Source: Deltaproteobacteria bacterium Ga0077539 (GTDB taxonomy: Bacteria; Myxococcota_A; Polyangia; Polyangiales; Ga0077539). Taken from it: DNA of 64,000 nucleotides. The notes below the pieces were generated by a model. The model saw only the letters and a list, made by a program, of their open reading frames with translations. It was not told the origin of the DNA and ran no database searches. Position 1 is the stretch's first letter. Each line of letters opens with the position of its first letter. Where the stretch lies: the NCBI GenBank assembly GCA_001465015.1, contig LNEO01000150.1, positions 33,436-97,435 of the forward strand, given 5' to 3'. Shown here piece after piece: positions 25,860 to 35,311 of the stretch. The position numbers and the translations under genes are program-made.

Positions 25860-26801
25860 ATGCCCGATCCCGCTCTGGCGCGCCTGCTCGACCGACGCTT
25901 CATCGCCGTGACCGGCAAGGGCGGGACTGGCAAGACCACGCTCACCGCCGCGCTTGCCATCCTCGCAGCGCAGCGCGGAAAGCGAGTGCTCGTGTGCATG
26001 TCGCAAGCGCGCGAGCGCCTGAGCGCCATGCTCGAGACCGAGTTCATCGACACCGACGTCAAGAACATCCTCGCGTCGATCGACGCGGTGAACATGGAGC
26101 CAGAGGCCGCGCTCGAAGAGTACGGCATGATGATCCTCAAGGTCCGCGCGCTCTACAAAGCCGTGATGGACAACCGCGTGGTCAAGGGCTTCATCCGAGC
26201 CGTCCCGGGGATGGACGCGTGGAGCATGTTGGGCAAAGCCCTCTTTCACGTGAAAGAAGAGGAGAACGGCAGGCCCAAGTACGACGTCGTGATCCTCGAC
26301 GCGCCCGCGACGGGACACGGCGTGCAGATGCTCAGGGTCCCGATGGTGATCGAGAAGATCGCGCCGCCGGGCTTGCTGCGGCGAGAGGCGAGCGACGGCC
26401 TCGCGATCATGCGCGACCCGTCCAAGAGCGCGGTGGTCTTGTGCACCCTGCCCGAAGAGATGCCCGCAGCAGAGACCGAAGAGCTCGTCGCGACGATGCG
26501 CAACGAGCTGCTGCTCCCGATCGGCGCGCTCGTGGTCAATCAGATCCTCTCGCCGCTCTTTCAGAACAAGACCCAACAAGCGCGCGACGCCGCCACGGCG
26601 CTCGAAAAGGTGAGCGCGTTCGCGCCGCTCGCGACCACCACACGCACACGCGCCACCCGCGAAGAGCTGCAGAAGGTCATCCTCGAGCGGCTCGCGAAGC
26701 TCCAACTTCCGCGCGTGTACGTCCCCGCCTTGCCCGTCGAGCGCGTGCGTCGTACGCACGTTCAAGCGCTGGCGAAGGTGCTCGCCGACGGCGGAATCTG
26801 A
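25860..26801 (+). CDS. ArsA/Get3-type anion-transporting ATPase family protein
   Basis: The 313-residue P-loop ATPase has the deviant Walker A GKGGTGKTTL (residues 19-28) with the signature Lys20, and LDAPATGHG, the switch motif shared by ArsA and Get3 proteins. It has one ATPase domain. Bacterial members of this group have mostly unknown roles; no arsenite genes (arsB, arsR) are nearby, so arsenic transport is not supported. It lies 19 bases before the Ntaq1-like gene on the same strand and is divergent from xseA. Confidence 0.88.
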   Translation: MPDPALARLLDRRFIAVTGKGGTGKTTLTAALAILAAQRGKRVLVCMSQARERLSAMLETEFIDTDVKNILASIDAVNMEPEAALEEYGMMILKVRALYKAVMDNRVVKGFIRAVPGMDAWSMLGKALFHVKEEENGRPKYDVVILDAPATGHGVQMLRVPMVIEKIAPPGLLRREASDGLAIMRDPSKSAVVLCTLPEEMPAAETEELVATMRNELLLPIGALVVNQILSPLFQNKTQQARDAATALEKVSAFAPLATTTRTRATREELQKVILERLAKLQLPRVYVPALPVERVRRTHVQALAKVLADGGI

Positions 26802-26820
26802 GCGGCGACAGGGTTGCCCC

Positions 26821-27381
26821 GTGGCCGCGCAGACGCCGCTCGGACCCGTCCCGTATCAGCCGCTGTTCTGCGAAGAAAACGCCTGGCAGATCGCGCGCGT
26901 CGCCCGCGATCACGGCCTCAAGGCGCGCGTCGTGTTCGTCACCAACGAGCACAAGCACGTCGCCATGCTACGGCAGAGCGCCAGCAAACAAAGCGACGGC
27001 TTGATTGTGTGGGACTACCATGTCTTCGTCGCCGTCCAGCGCGACGGACGGTGGGAGGCGTGGGACCCGGACACGACGCTGCCCTTGCCCACTCCGTACG
27101 AGCGCTACATCGCCGAGTCATTTCGCGACGAAGCGCGCTGGGAAGCTCGCTTTCGACCCAAGCTGCGCGTCGTCGACGCCGACCGGCTCTTGCGAGGGTT
27201 CGCCTCGAGCCGCGAGCACATGAAGGACGACGGCGGACAGTGGCTCGCAGAGCCCCCTCCCTGGCCAGCGATCATCGGAGAGGGCGGCGCCTACACGCTC
27301 GCCGCGTTGATCGACGCCCGCGACGAGAGAGCTGGCCCGTGGATCACACCCACAGACGCGATCACTGCGATCGAGCGCTGA
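26821..27381 (+). CDS. Protein N-terminal glutamine amidohydrolase (Ntaq1 family)
   Basis: The 186-residue protein matches Ntaq1, the eukaryotic enzyme that converts N-terminal Gln of proteins to Glu. Family signatures occur in order: FCEEN (Cys17, nucleophile), FVTNEHK, IVWDYHV (His67), WDPDTTLPLP (Asp84), FRPKLRVVDADRLLRGFAS, SREHMKD, and EPPPWPAI. Human NTAQ1 uses the equivalent Cys-His-Asp triad and has the same motif order and similar length (about 205). The start is the GTG at 26821, with AGGG 7 bases upstream, 19 bases after the ArsA-type gene. It is soluble and cytoplasmic. Confidence 0.92.
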   Translation: MAAQTPLGPVPYQPLFCEENAWQIARVARDHGLKARVVFVTNEHKHVAMLRQSASKQSDGLIVWDYHVFVAVQRDGRWEAWDPDTTLPLPTPYERYIAESFRDEARWEARFRPKLRVVDADRLLRGFASSREHMKDDGGQWLAEPPPWPAIIGEGGAYTLAALIDARDERAGPWITPTDAITAIER

Positions 27382-27402
27382 GAGAAGACCGACGCCGCAC
27401 GC

Positions 27403-28023
27403 CTACCGCCCCGCGCGCACGGTGAGGGCGCACCCGGGCGCGAGGTGATCGGTGAACCACTCGGCCAGCGCGAGCGAGTCCGCGCCGTCCGCGATGATCT
27501 CGCTCGCGCACGAGCGACACCCGAGCGTGAGCGCGCCGCGCCGAGGTGCCGCGCGAAACACGCGCCCCGGACGCGACGCAAACGCGCGCAGACAGCGGTC
27601 GTCGCAGAGCCAGAGCGCGCTGCCGATCACGATGGCGTCCTGCGCGCCCTTCTGGCGCACCGGCTCGCCGCCGCGCGTGAGCACCGCGAGCCACCGAGAG
27701 CACTCGGCGCAGAGCACCCGCGGAGGCTCGGTCGATACTGAAATCGACGTCCAGAAGGTGCGAGAGCGCAGGTCCTCGCGCCAACCGTCCGCGGGTTCGA
27801 GAGAAAACGTCTCGACGCGCGAACTGTCGACGTCGATGAAGAGCTCGCAGCGATCAGAACCGGCACGCTCCGCGAGAGCGTGGAGGGACAGAAGCTCGAG
27901 AACCGACGAGGTGTCGATCTGAAAGCCGTTCCATTTCCACGGCTTCATCGAGCCTAGCCAGGCAAATTCGCGACAGCTCGCGCACAAGAGAGACCACTCG
28001 ACGCCCATGCGTTTCGGCGCCAT
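27403..28023 (-). CDS. Hypothetical protein with four Cys-pair motifs
   Basis: The 206-residue protein contains CASC (near residue 14), CAEC (near 110), CDDRC (near 145) and CRSC (near 177), suggesting one or two structural zinc sites. The sequence between them is mixed alpha/beta with no recognised catalytic motif, and there is no export signal. The start is the ATG at 28023; an ATG at 28008 is possible. It converges on the Ntaq1 gene (21-base gap) and is divergent from pgi, with 79 bases between starts. Confidence 0.72.
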   Translation of the reverse strand: MAPKRMGVEWSLLCASCREFAWLGSMKPWKWNGFQIDTSSVLELLSLHALAERAGSDRCELFIDVDSSRVETFSLEPADGWREDLRSRTFWTSISVSTEPPRVLCAECSRWLAVLTRGGEPVRQKGAQDAIVIGSALWLCDDRCLRAFASRPGRVFRAAPRRGALTLGCRSCASEIIADGADSLALAEWFTDHLAPGCALTVRAGR

Positions 28024-28102
28024 GGTCGCACGTCGGACCGCAAAACGAGCGCAATTGTACAGCGGACTGCGGGTACACTCGCCGGCCGGCAGACACGCAC
28101 CA

Positions 28103-29701
28103 ATGAGCGAATCACCACGCATCGACGGGCTCGTCCTCTCCTTCGAGGACCACGGATTCTGGCTCGATTTGACGGAGACGCTGGTCGCGCACCCTCCCCC
28201 CGAGCCGCTCGCCTCGCGCATCGACGCCGCGTTCGAAGCGATGCGCGCGCTCGAGCGCGGGGCGATCGCCAACCCCGACGAGAAGCGCATGGTCGGGCAC
28301 TATTGGCTTCGCGCCTCGAAGCTCGCGCCCTCCGACGAGCTGCGCGCGGCGATCGACGAGACCCGCGAGCGCGTGTTCTCGTTTGCCCGCGACGTGCACG
28401 AAGGGCTCGTCGCGCCGCCAGGCGGAGGACGGTTCGACAAGCTCTTGCTCGTGGGCATCGGCGGAAGCGCGCTCGGTCCGCAGTTCGTCGCCAACGCGCT
28501 CTCGCAGGGGCCGTCGGACAAGATCGAGCCATTCTTCTTCGACAACACCGATCCTCAGGGATTTTCGAGGGTTCTCGCGCGCATCGGCGACGGCCTCTCG
28601 CGCACGCTCACCGTCGTGGTCTCGAAGTCCGGCGGCACCAAAGAGACCCGCAACGGAATGCTCGCCGCGCAACGCGCATACGCCGCGCGCGGGCTCGACT
28701 TCGGCGCGCACGCGGTCGCCGTGACGCAAGAGGGATCCGAGCTCGATCGCGTCGCCGTGAAGGACCGTTGGATCGCGCGGTTTCCCATGTGGGATTGGGT
28801 CGGCGGACGCACGAGCGAGCTGTCCGCAGTGGGCCTGTTGCCCGCGGCCCTCCAGGGTCTCGACGGCGCGGCCATGCTGGATGGCGCAGCGCAAATGGAC
28901 GAGCTCACGCGCGTCGAAGACAGCGCGAAGAACCCAGCGATGCGCCTCGCGCTCGCGTGGCACACGCTCACCAACGGCCGCGGAGAGCGGGACATGGTCG
29001 TCCTGCCGTACCGAGATCGCATCGAGCTCGCCTCGCGCTACCTCCAGCAGCTCGTGATGGAGTCGCTCGGAAAAGAGCTCGACCTCGATCAAAAGCCCGT
29101 CCATCAGGGGATCGCGGTCTACGGAAACAAGGGATCGACCGACCAGCACGCGTACGTCCAACAGCTCAGAGACGGCGTCGACAATTTCTTCGTGACCTTC
29201 ATCGAGGCGCTCGACGACGAAGAGCCCGCCCCCGTCGAGGTCGAGCGCGGAGTGACCGCGGGCGACTACCTGTTCGGGTTTCTCGAGGGAACGCGCCGCG
29301 CCCTGGCGACGCAAGGACGCCGGTCGTTGACCATCACCGTCCGCCGCTGCGACGCCCGAGCGATCGGGATGCTCGTCGCGCTCTTCGAGCGGGCAGTCGG
29401 GTTCTATGCCGCGCTCGTCAACATCAACGCCTATCACCAGCCCGGCGTCGAAGCAGGCAAGAAGGCAGCAGCCGAGCTGCTCGCGCTGCAATCCCGCGTG
29501 ATCGAGGCGCTTCGCGCGCAGGGCGGCGAGGCGGTCACGGCGAGCGAGCTGGCCGCGAGCCTCTCGTCGGACACCAGCGCTTCGGCGGACGCGACCGCTA
29601 CCGTATGGCGAGTGCTTCGTCGGCTGGCGAGCAACGCGGGGCGAGGCGTCGAGCAGGTCGACGGACTCGGCGTGAGCACACGTTTTCGAGCTACGTTGTA
29701 G
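28103..29701 (+). CDS. pgi: Glucose-6-phosphate isomerase
   Basis: Pgi interconverts glucose 6-phosphate and fructose 6-phosphate. The 532-residue protein shows the sugar-isomerase domain motifs [25 protein letters not shown], the family signature [16 protein letters not shown], and [16 protein letters not shown] with the conserved catalytic region. [16 protein letters not shown] carries the catalytic Lys near the C-terminus. About 55 further residues look helical and are more variable than usual. The ATG at 28103 gives the normal N-terminus. Its stop abuts the stop of the convergent marC-like gene with no gap. Confidence 0.95.
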   Translation: MSESPRIDGLVLSFEDHGFWLDLTETLVAHPPPEPLASRIDAAFEAMRALERGAIANPDEKRMVGHYWLRASKLAPSDELRAAIDETRERVFSFARDVHEGLVAPPGGGRFDKLLLVGIGGSALGPQFVANALSQGPSDKIEPFFFDNTDPQGFSRVLARIGDGLSRTLTVVVSKSGGTKETRNGMLAAQRAYAARGLDFGAHAVAVTQEGSELDRVAVKDRWIARFPMWDWVGGRTSELSAVGLLPAALQGLDGAAMLDGAAQMDELTRVEDSAKNPAMRLALAWHTLTNGRGERDMVVLPYRDRIELASRYLQQLVMESLGKELDLDQKPVHQGIAVYGNKGSTDQHAYVQQLRDGVDNFFVTFIEALDDEEPAPVEVERGVTAGDYLFGFLEGTRRALATQGRRSLTITVRRCDARAIGMLVALFERAVGFYAALVNINAYHQPGVEAGKKAAAELLALQSRVIEALRAQGGEAVTASELAASLSSDTSASADATATVWRVLRRLASNAGRGVEQVDGLGVSTRFRATL

Positions 29702-30346
29702 TTACCTCACTCGCGCGAGGCCGGGGAGCGCGAGCTTGACGCCGTCGAGAAAGAACTCGACCGCGACCGACGCCAGGATCAAGCCCATCACGCGGTTGAT
29801 GACGTTCATCCCGGTGTGGCCCAGGGCGCGGCCGATCACCGTGGCCGAGCGCAGCACCAAGAAGCACACCAGCGCGACCACCAACAGCGCCACATAGAGG
29901 GCGCCCTTCTCGGGGATCGTGTCCGCGCGGGCGGCCAGGAGCATCGCCGACGCGATCGCCCCAGGGCCGCTCAACAAGGGAATTCCCACAGGAACGAGCC
30001 CAACATCGTCCTTCGTGCTCGCCTCTTCTTCTTCGCCCGGCGTCGTCTTCGTCGACGATTGCCGCGCGCCCATCATGTCCAGCGCGACGCCCATCAGCAG
30101 GATTCCGCCAGCGATCTTGAAGCCCGCCACCGAGATCCCGAAGAAGCGAAACAACAGCTGCCCGCACGTCGCGAAGACCGCGAGCACGATGAACACCGTC
30201 ATCGCCGCGCGCCGCGCGATCAAGCGCCGCCGCACGTCCGTCTCTCGCCCCGTCAACGCGATAAACACAGGCAGCGCCGCGAAGGGATCGACGATCGCAA
30301 ACAGCGACGCAAACGCCCCGAGCCCGAAGGTCAGTGCCGAAGTCAT
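29702..30346 (-). CDS. MarC family integral membrane protein
   Basis: The 214-residue protein has six hydrophobic segments in the MarC/UPF0056 arrangement, with LFAIVDPFAALPVFIALT at the start and VGIPLLSGPGAIASAMLLA after a charged loop (about 100-120, rich in Glu and Thr). NVINRVMGLILASVAVEFFLDG forms the last span. MarC proteins are inner-membrane proteins of unknown transport function; the old link to multiple antibiotic resistance is not supported. It is divergent from tamB. Confidence 0.92.
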   Translation of the reverse strand: MTSALTFGLGAFASLFAIVDPFAALPVFIALTGRETDVRRRLIARRAAMTVFIVLAVFATCGQLLFRFFGISVAGFKIAGGILLMGVALDMMGARQSSTKTTPGEEEEASTKDDVGLVPVGIPLLSGPGAIASAMLLAARADTIPEKGALYVALLVVALVCFLVLRSATVIGRALGHTGMNVINRVMGLILASVAVEFFLDGVKLALPGLARVR

Positions 30347-30571
30347 GTCAGTTCCGTTGAACAGCGGCCGCGCAGAAGCTCAGGGAGAATTCCCTCGAGT
30401 CTGACGGCGCCTGCAGCGGCGAGGCAATAGTGGTACACGCCCCTACCGTCAACGTGCGAACCGCGCGTAGCGCCCCGCGCGCTGGCGCCCAAGTCCGCGG
30501 CAAACACAGGGCGAGCGCGCAGGGATGCTACCCTGGCTCGAGCGCGTATCACGATCGCGCCCCGCCCTTCT

Positions 30572-33500
30572 ATGGCCCATCGCCCCACCGAGTCCGACGC
30601 AGAGACCGAAGTCACCGCGACACCCGCGGTCGACTCCGATCCGCCAGAGCCGCCGGAGCCTCGGGACGACCACGACCCAGCGACCGCGCCGGGCCACGCG
30701 AAGGACGAGGCGACGCTCGACGAGACCCGCGCCCGACGTCGACGCTCGCGCAAGCGACGGGCGATCGCGTCGATCGCGTTCTTGCTGCTCGCCTCGGTGA
30801 TCGCTGTGATCGCACGCACCGAGTGGGCCGCGAAGAAGACCATCGAGACCCTCGCGCAGCAGGTGCGAAGCCAGACCGGCCTCGACCTTCGCATCGGCCG
30901 CGCGGGCTGGTCCTGGCGCAGGCTGTCTGTGCACGCCGAAGACGTCGAGGTCCGTCACCCCACGGAGGGAATGCTCGCGCGCGTCACCTGGATCGACGTG
31001 CGCCCCTCGCTTCGCTCGCTGCTGCGCGGCGCGCCGCAGATCGCTGGCGTCGAGCTCGACGGCGGCGAGGTGCGCGTGGTGTTCAAGAACGGACTCCTCG
31101 CCAACGGCCCTGTCGTCAAGCCAGGACCACCACCTCCTCCTGGGCCGCCGCAGCTGCCCTTTCGCGACATCGCCCTGTCCGACGTGCGCGTCAGGATCGA
31201 GCACGACCAGGCCGGAACCATCACGCTCGAGTCCGTCGACCTCGATCTTCGCAACGATCAAAACCGACGACTGCTCGTGTCCGTGCTCTCGCGCGGAGGC
31301 TCGATCGCGAGCCCGATCGCGAGCCCCACGACCGGCGCGCGGTGCTTCGACGGCCCGGTGCGCAGGATCGAAGCGCGCCTGGAAGTCAGCAATTTTTCAG
31401 TGTTGCGCGTCGGCGCAGCGCACATCGAAGCGCTCGACGCCGAAGTGCACGTGACCGACGCGACTGTGCCGCTGAACATGCGCGAGACGATCCGCGCGAG
31501 CGTCACGGCGAGCGTTCCTTTGTCGATCGCTACTTGTCCGCTGCCTCGCGGCGCGCCGCTGTTGCGCGGACACACGCAGCTCGAAGCGACCGGCTCGTTC
31601 GACCCCGTCTCGATGGCCGCCGAGGTGCGTGGCCACGCGATCGCACGCGGAACGACCATCACCCTCGTCGACCCCAGGCCCCTCGGCCACAACGGCACCT
31701 TCGGCGGAGGGCAGCGAGTCGAGGTCGATTTTCACGGAACCCACCGCGCGATCGTAATCGATCGACTCGAGGGCCTCTACGGCGGCGGCCGTGTGTTTTC
31801 GCCGACGCCGCGCAGACCCGACAAGCCCCTCGTGCTCACCCTCGCGCCCACGTTTCGCCTCGACGGCGCCTTCGAGACCCGAGGGCTCAGGTTCGAGCAG
31901 CTCATGCGCGAAGTGGCCGTCACCGACTTCGCCAAGGTGCTCTGGAGCATCGACGCGCTCGGCGAAATCGCGCTCATCCCCGAGCGCTTCGGGCGGCCGC
32001 CGAACCGGCAAGAGCCGGCGATGCGCATCGACATCATCGCGGACACGAGGGACTTCGCGATCGTGAAGGACTTTCATCGCTGGGGTCCGCCCGAGCCGGT
32101 GATCTCCGTCCCCCGCGGTCGCGTCGCGCTCGCGCTCGAGCTCGACGCGCTCTACCTGCGACTGCGCAACTTGACCGCCGACGTCAACGACACGCACATC
32201 GTCGGCGACGAGGTCGAGGTCCGCACCGTTCACGAAGACGGCAAGCCCGACATGATCATCCGCAACATCCGGTCGAACAGCCTCGACCTCGCGGACATCG
32301 GTCACATCGCAGGCATTCCGATCGCGGGCCGCGCCGAGACCGTGATCAACGGCTCTGGGCCCTTCTCGGACATCGTCGTGACGGGCACCACGCGCGTGCG
32401 AGGATTTCAGTTCGCAGGCCTGCCCATCGGCGACGTCGAGACCGCGCCCGGCAAGCCTTGGGTCCTTCGCGGAATCACCCTGCGCAGCCCCGAGCTCATC
32501 GTGAGACACGGCCGAAGCGTGTTCAACGCGCACGATTCGATCCTGGATTTCTCCAGGTATACGCTCTACGCCGCCTCGCGCGTCGAGTCGTCGGACATGC
32601 AGCTCGCCGACTACTTCACGATGTTCGAGTTCGACGGCGACCCTGTCTTTACGCCGTACACCGGCGGGACGATGCAGGATTGCTCGGCCCCGTCGCACGA
32701 CCGCAGCTTGCCCGTGAGCGAGTGCTGGGTCAGCGACAGCGCCCGTCCTCGCACCCGACGCGGCGATGAGCGCCCCACCAACGCGCGCCCGCGACACGGC
32801 TTTGTGCGCGCGAACGTCGAGTACGTCCTGGGGCGCCCCGGCGACGACCCCAAAGGCGTCTTGCGCGCGGACGTGCGCGGGTGGGACCTCGCGCTGCACG
32901 CATACGGCGAGACCGTTCAGCACGCCGACGTGCACGCGACCTACGATTGGCTCATTCGCGACCGTGGTTTTCGCGGATCCAGGCTCGACATCGAGTACGC
33001 CCGCGGCCGCGCCGCCAACGGAACGATCGAAGCCGGAGGCACCGTCGACCTCGGCGGACGAATGCACATCACGGCCTCCGTGCGCGCCGCAGACCTCGGC
33101 AGGCTGTCGCTCACCAGCGGCCTCGGGGTCCGCGGAATCGTCGATGGAACCGGCGTCCTCGAGGGCACCACCGCCTCGCAGCGCTGGTCCATCGACGCGG
33201 ATATCCGCGACCTGACCGCGGCTCAACGAGAGTTCGGCGGCGTGCGACTGCGGCTTCGTTCGGCGCCCGACCCCTCCGGTCGCGCCGCACAAGAAGCGGT
33301 CAATCAGCGCCTGGCGAGACAGAGCGCGCCCATCGCTCCTGCGCCGCTGCCGGACCCTCAGCGATGGTCGCTCGTCGCCGACGCGATCGACGGAACGCTG
33401 CGGATCGACGGGAGTCTGCTCGTTCCGTTTACGCAAGAGCCGTGGCGCGACGCCAACGGCGTCTGGCAGCGCGATTTCGGCCGCTCGTGGCGCGACGCCG

Positions 33501-35308
33501 TGATGCGCGGCTCGATCGAGGCCTCGCAGCCCTCCGCAGCGCAGGGCGCAGTGGACCTTCTTCCCTGGCTTCCTGCCCGGCTCGTCGCGCGGCTCGGAGA
33601 CGCGCCGGTCGCGCGCGCCGCAGCGCGGATCGACATCGACGAGCTCTCGCTGCGAACGCCCAGCAACGCCCGCGCCCGCGTGGCGCTCACCGCCCTCGAC
33701 CTCCGCGCGATGGGCGTGCGCGTGGCGCTCCCTGCGAACGCGCCGCTCGCGGTGTGCGCGAACAACGGGCAGCTCTGGATCGATCCTGCCGCCGCGCGCT
33801 CGTCCGAGGTGTGCGCGCGACCGCCGCGCGGTCTCTTCTCGAACGCGGTGCGCTCGGCGGTAAACGCCTTTCCCGTCGCGCCCATCCTGGGGCCCGAGGG
33901 GCTCGAGCTCGAGCTCTCGGGCGGCGCGACCACCGACGGCAGGCTCGCGCTCGCGGTGCGCGGCTCGGCGGACCTCGCGCAGATCGCCAGGCGCGTGCCC
34001 GAGCTCGTGCAGAACGCCCGAGGCACAGCGAGGTTCAGCGTCGCGGTCGCGGGCGACACCGCCGCACCAGAGCTGCGCGGGCTCGTCGAGCTCGACTCGG
34101 GCAGCCTGCAAGTCGCCGCGCTGCCTCAGCCGGTCGACGACCTCGACTTGACCGTTCGCCTCGAGGGAACGCAAGTGACCCTCGAGCGCGCGCGCGCGCG
34201 ATTCGGCGCGAGCTCCGTGGACCTTTCGGGCGGCACGTTTCGAGCGCGCGGACGCGACCTCGAGCGCGCAGACGTCCCTGTCATCGTTCGCAACCTCGCG
34301 CTCACGCCCAGCGCTGGCGTCGAAGTGGCGCTCGAAGCCGACGCGCGAATCACCTACGCGGACGGCGATCCGCTGCCGACCCTCTCGGGCAACGTCACGC
34401 TCAACCGCGCGAGGTACACGCGCAACATCGACCTCGCGCTCATTCAAGACAGCGCCAGCGGAGGGTCCGCGCCCGCGCCCGAAGAGCCGTACGACCCGAC
34501 GAAGGACCGCGTGCAGCTCGCGCTCACCGTGCGCGCGAGAGAGCCTGTCCGCATCCGCAACAACCTCATCGACGCAGACGTCGCGCTCTCGCCGTCCACT
34601 CCGTTTCGAGTGGTCGGAACAGACCAGCGGCCCAGCGTTCTCGGGATGCTCTCGATCCCGCGCGGCCGCGTCTTTTTCAGAGGAAACGAGTTCGAAGTCC
34701 GTCGCTCGCGCATCGAGTTCGACAACCCCGAGCGCATCTCGCCGACCTTCGACGTGCTCGCGACGACCGACATCCGTCGATCGAGCGAGAGCCAGGGGAC
34801 CCGCAATCAATGGCGCATCGATTTGCACGCGTACGGGACGCGTGACCGCTTCGCGCTCGACATGAGCGCCGAGCCCTCGCTCTCGCGCGAAGACATCGCG
34901 CTCATGCTCGCGTTTCGTATGACCCGCGCCGAGCTCGACCAGCTCGGCGCCGGAGAGTTCGGCCAGATCCTCGCGCTCGAAGCGCTCTCGAACCTCGCTG
35001 GAATCGACCGCATCGTGCGGCGCAACGTCCCGCTCATCACGGACTTCAACATCTCGAGCGGCTACTCGCCCACGCAGGGACGCACCGTCCCGCAAGTGAG
35101 CGTGCGCGTCCCGATCGCCACCGGCGTTCGCGCGGGCGCAACCGTGAACATCACCGAGCAACGCGAGGTCCGCGGGACGATCGACATGGAGATCAACCGC
35201 AACCACAGCATCCAGCTCGGCATCGACAACTACGGCCAGACCGGCGCGCAGAACCGCGCCCTCGTCAACGGCGGCGTCGACTGGCGCTTCAGGCTCGAGT
35301 TCGAGTGA
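30572..35308 (+). CDS. tamB: TamB/AsmA-like translocation and assembly protein
   Basis: The 1578-residue protein has a basic cytoplasmic N-terminus, one membrane span (about 65-82, IASIAFLLLASVIAVIA) and a very long beta-strand-rich periplasmic part. The last 350 residues match the TamB/DUF490 C-terminal domain (VRIRNNLIDADV, IPRGRVFFRGNEFEVRR, SREDIALMLAFRMTR). TamB bridges the inner and outer membranes and is implicated in outer-membrane protein assembly and phospholipid transport. No tamA/BamA gene follows in this window. The gene stands alone and converges on the NHL lipoprotein gene with 3 bases between. Confidence 0.9.
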   Translation: MAHRPTESDAETEVTATPAVDSDPPEPPEPRDDHDPATAPGHAKDEATLDETRARRRRSRKRRAIASIAFLLLASVIAVIARTEWAAKKTIETLAQQVRSQTGLDLRIGRAGWSWRRLSVHAEDVEVRHPTEGMLARVTWIDVRPSLRSLLRGAPQIAGVELDGGEVRVVFKNGLLANGPVVKPGPPPPPGPPQLPFRDIALSDVRVRIEHDQAGTITLESVDLDLRNDQNRRLLVSVLSRGGSIASPIASPTTGARCFDGPVRRIEARLEVSNFSVLRVGAAHIEALDAEVHVTDATVPLNMRETIRASVTASVPLSIATCPLPRGAPLLRGHTQLEATGSFDPVSMAAEVRGHAIARGTTITLVDPRPLGHNGTFGGGQRVEVDFHGTHRAIVIDRLEGLYGGGRVFSPTPRRPDKPLVLTLAPTFRLDGAFETRGLRFEQLMREVAVTDFAKVLWSIDALGEIALIPERFGRPPNRQEPAMRIDIIADTRDFAIVKDFHRWGPPEPVISVPRGRVALALELDALYLRLRNLTADVNDTHIVGDEVEVRTVHEDGKPDMIIRNIRSNSLDLADIGHIAGIPIAGRAETVINGSGPFSDIVVTGTTRVRGFQFAGLPIGDVETAPGKPWVLRGITLRSPELIVRHGRSVFNAHDSILDFSRYTLYAASRVESSDMQLADYFTMFEFDGDPVFTPYTGGTMQDCSAPSHDRSLPVSECWVSDSARPRTRRGDERPTNARPRHGFVRANVEYVLGRPGDDPKGVLRADVRGWDLALHAYGETVQHADVHATYDWLIRDRGFRGSRLDIEYARGRAANGTIEAGGTVDLGGRMHITASVRAADLGRLSLTSGLGVRGIVDGTGVLEGTTASQRWSIDADIRDLTAAQREFGGVRLRLRSAPDPSGRAAQEAVNQRLARQSAPIAPAPLPDPQRWSLVADAIDGTLRIDGSLLVPFTQEPWRDANGVWQRDFGRSWRDAVMRGSIEASQPSAAQGAVDLLPWLPARLVARLGDAPVARAAARIDIDELSLRTPSNARARVALTALDLRAMGVRVALPANAPLAVCANNGQLWIDPAAARSSEVCARPPRGLFSNAVRSAVNAFPVAPILGPEGLELELSGGATTDGRLALAVRGSADLAQIARRVPELVQNARGTARFSVAVAGDTAAPELRGLVELDSGSLQVAALPQPVDDLDLTVRLEGTQVTLERARARFGASSVDLSGGTFRARGRDLERADVPVIVRNLALTPSAGVEVALEADARITYADGDPLPTLSGNVTLNRARYTRNIDLALIQDSASGGSAPAPEEPYDPTKDRVQLALTVRAREPVRIRNNLIDADVALSPSTPFRVVGTDQRPSVLGMLSIPRGRVFFRGNEFEVRRSRIEFDNPERISPTFDVLATTDIRRSSESQGTRNQWRIDLHAYGTRDRFALDMSAEPSLSREDIALMLAFRMTRAELDQLGAGEFGQILALEALSNLAGIDRIVRRNVPLITDFNISSGYSPTQGRTVPQVSVRVPIATGVRAGATVNITEQREVRGTIDMEINRNHSIQLGIDNYGQTGAQNRALVNGGVDWRFRLEFE

Positions 35309-35311
35309 GCG

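Noticed and set aside
25860..26801. Arsenite efflux ATPase
   Set aside because: Only the ATPase fold supports it; there is no arsB, arsC or arsR nearby, and single-domain members often have other roles.
29690..29715. Bidirectional terminator between pgi and marC
   Set aside because: The stops abut directly and no inverted repeat or T-tract is present.
31397..35206. A very long open frame antisense to tamB
   Set aside because: High GC makes mirror frames open; its translation is Arg/His/Val/Asp-rich with no domain, while the plus strand encodes a clear TamB protein.
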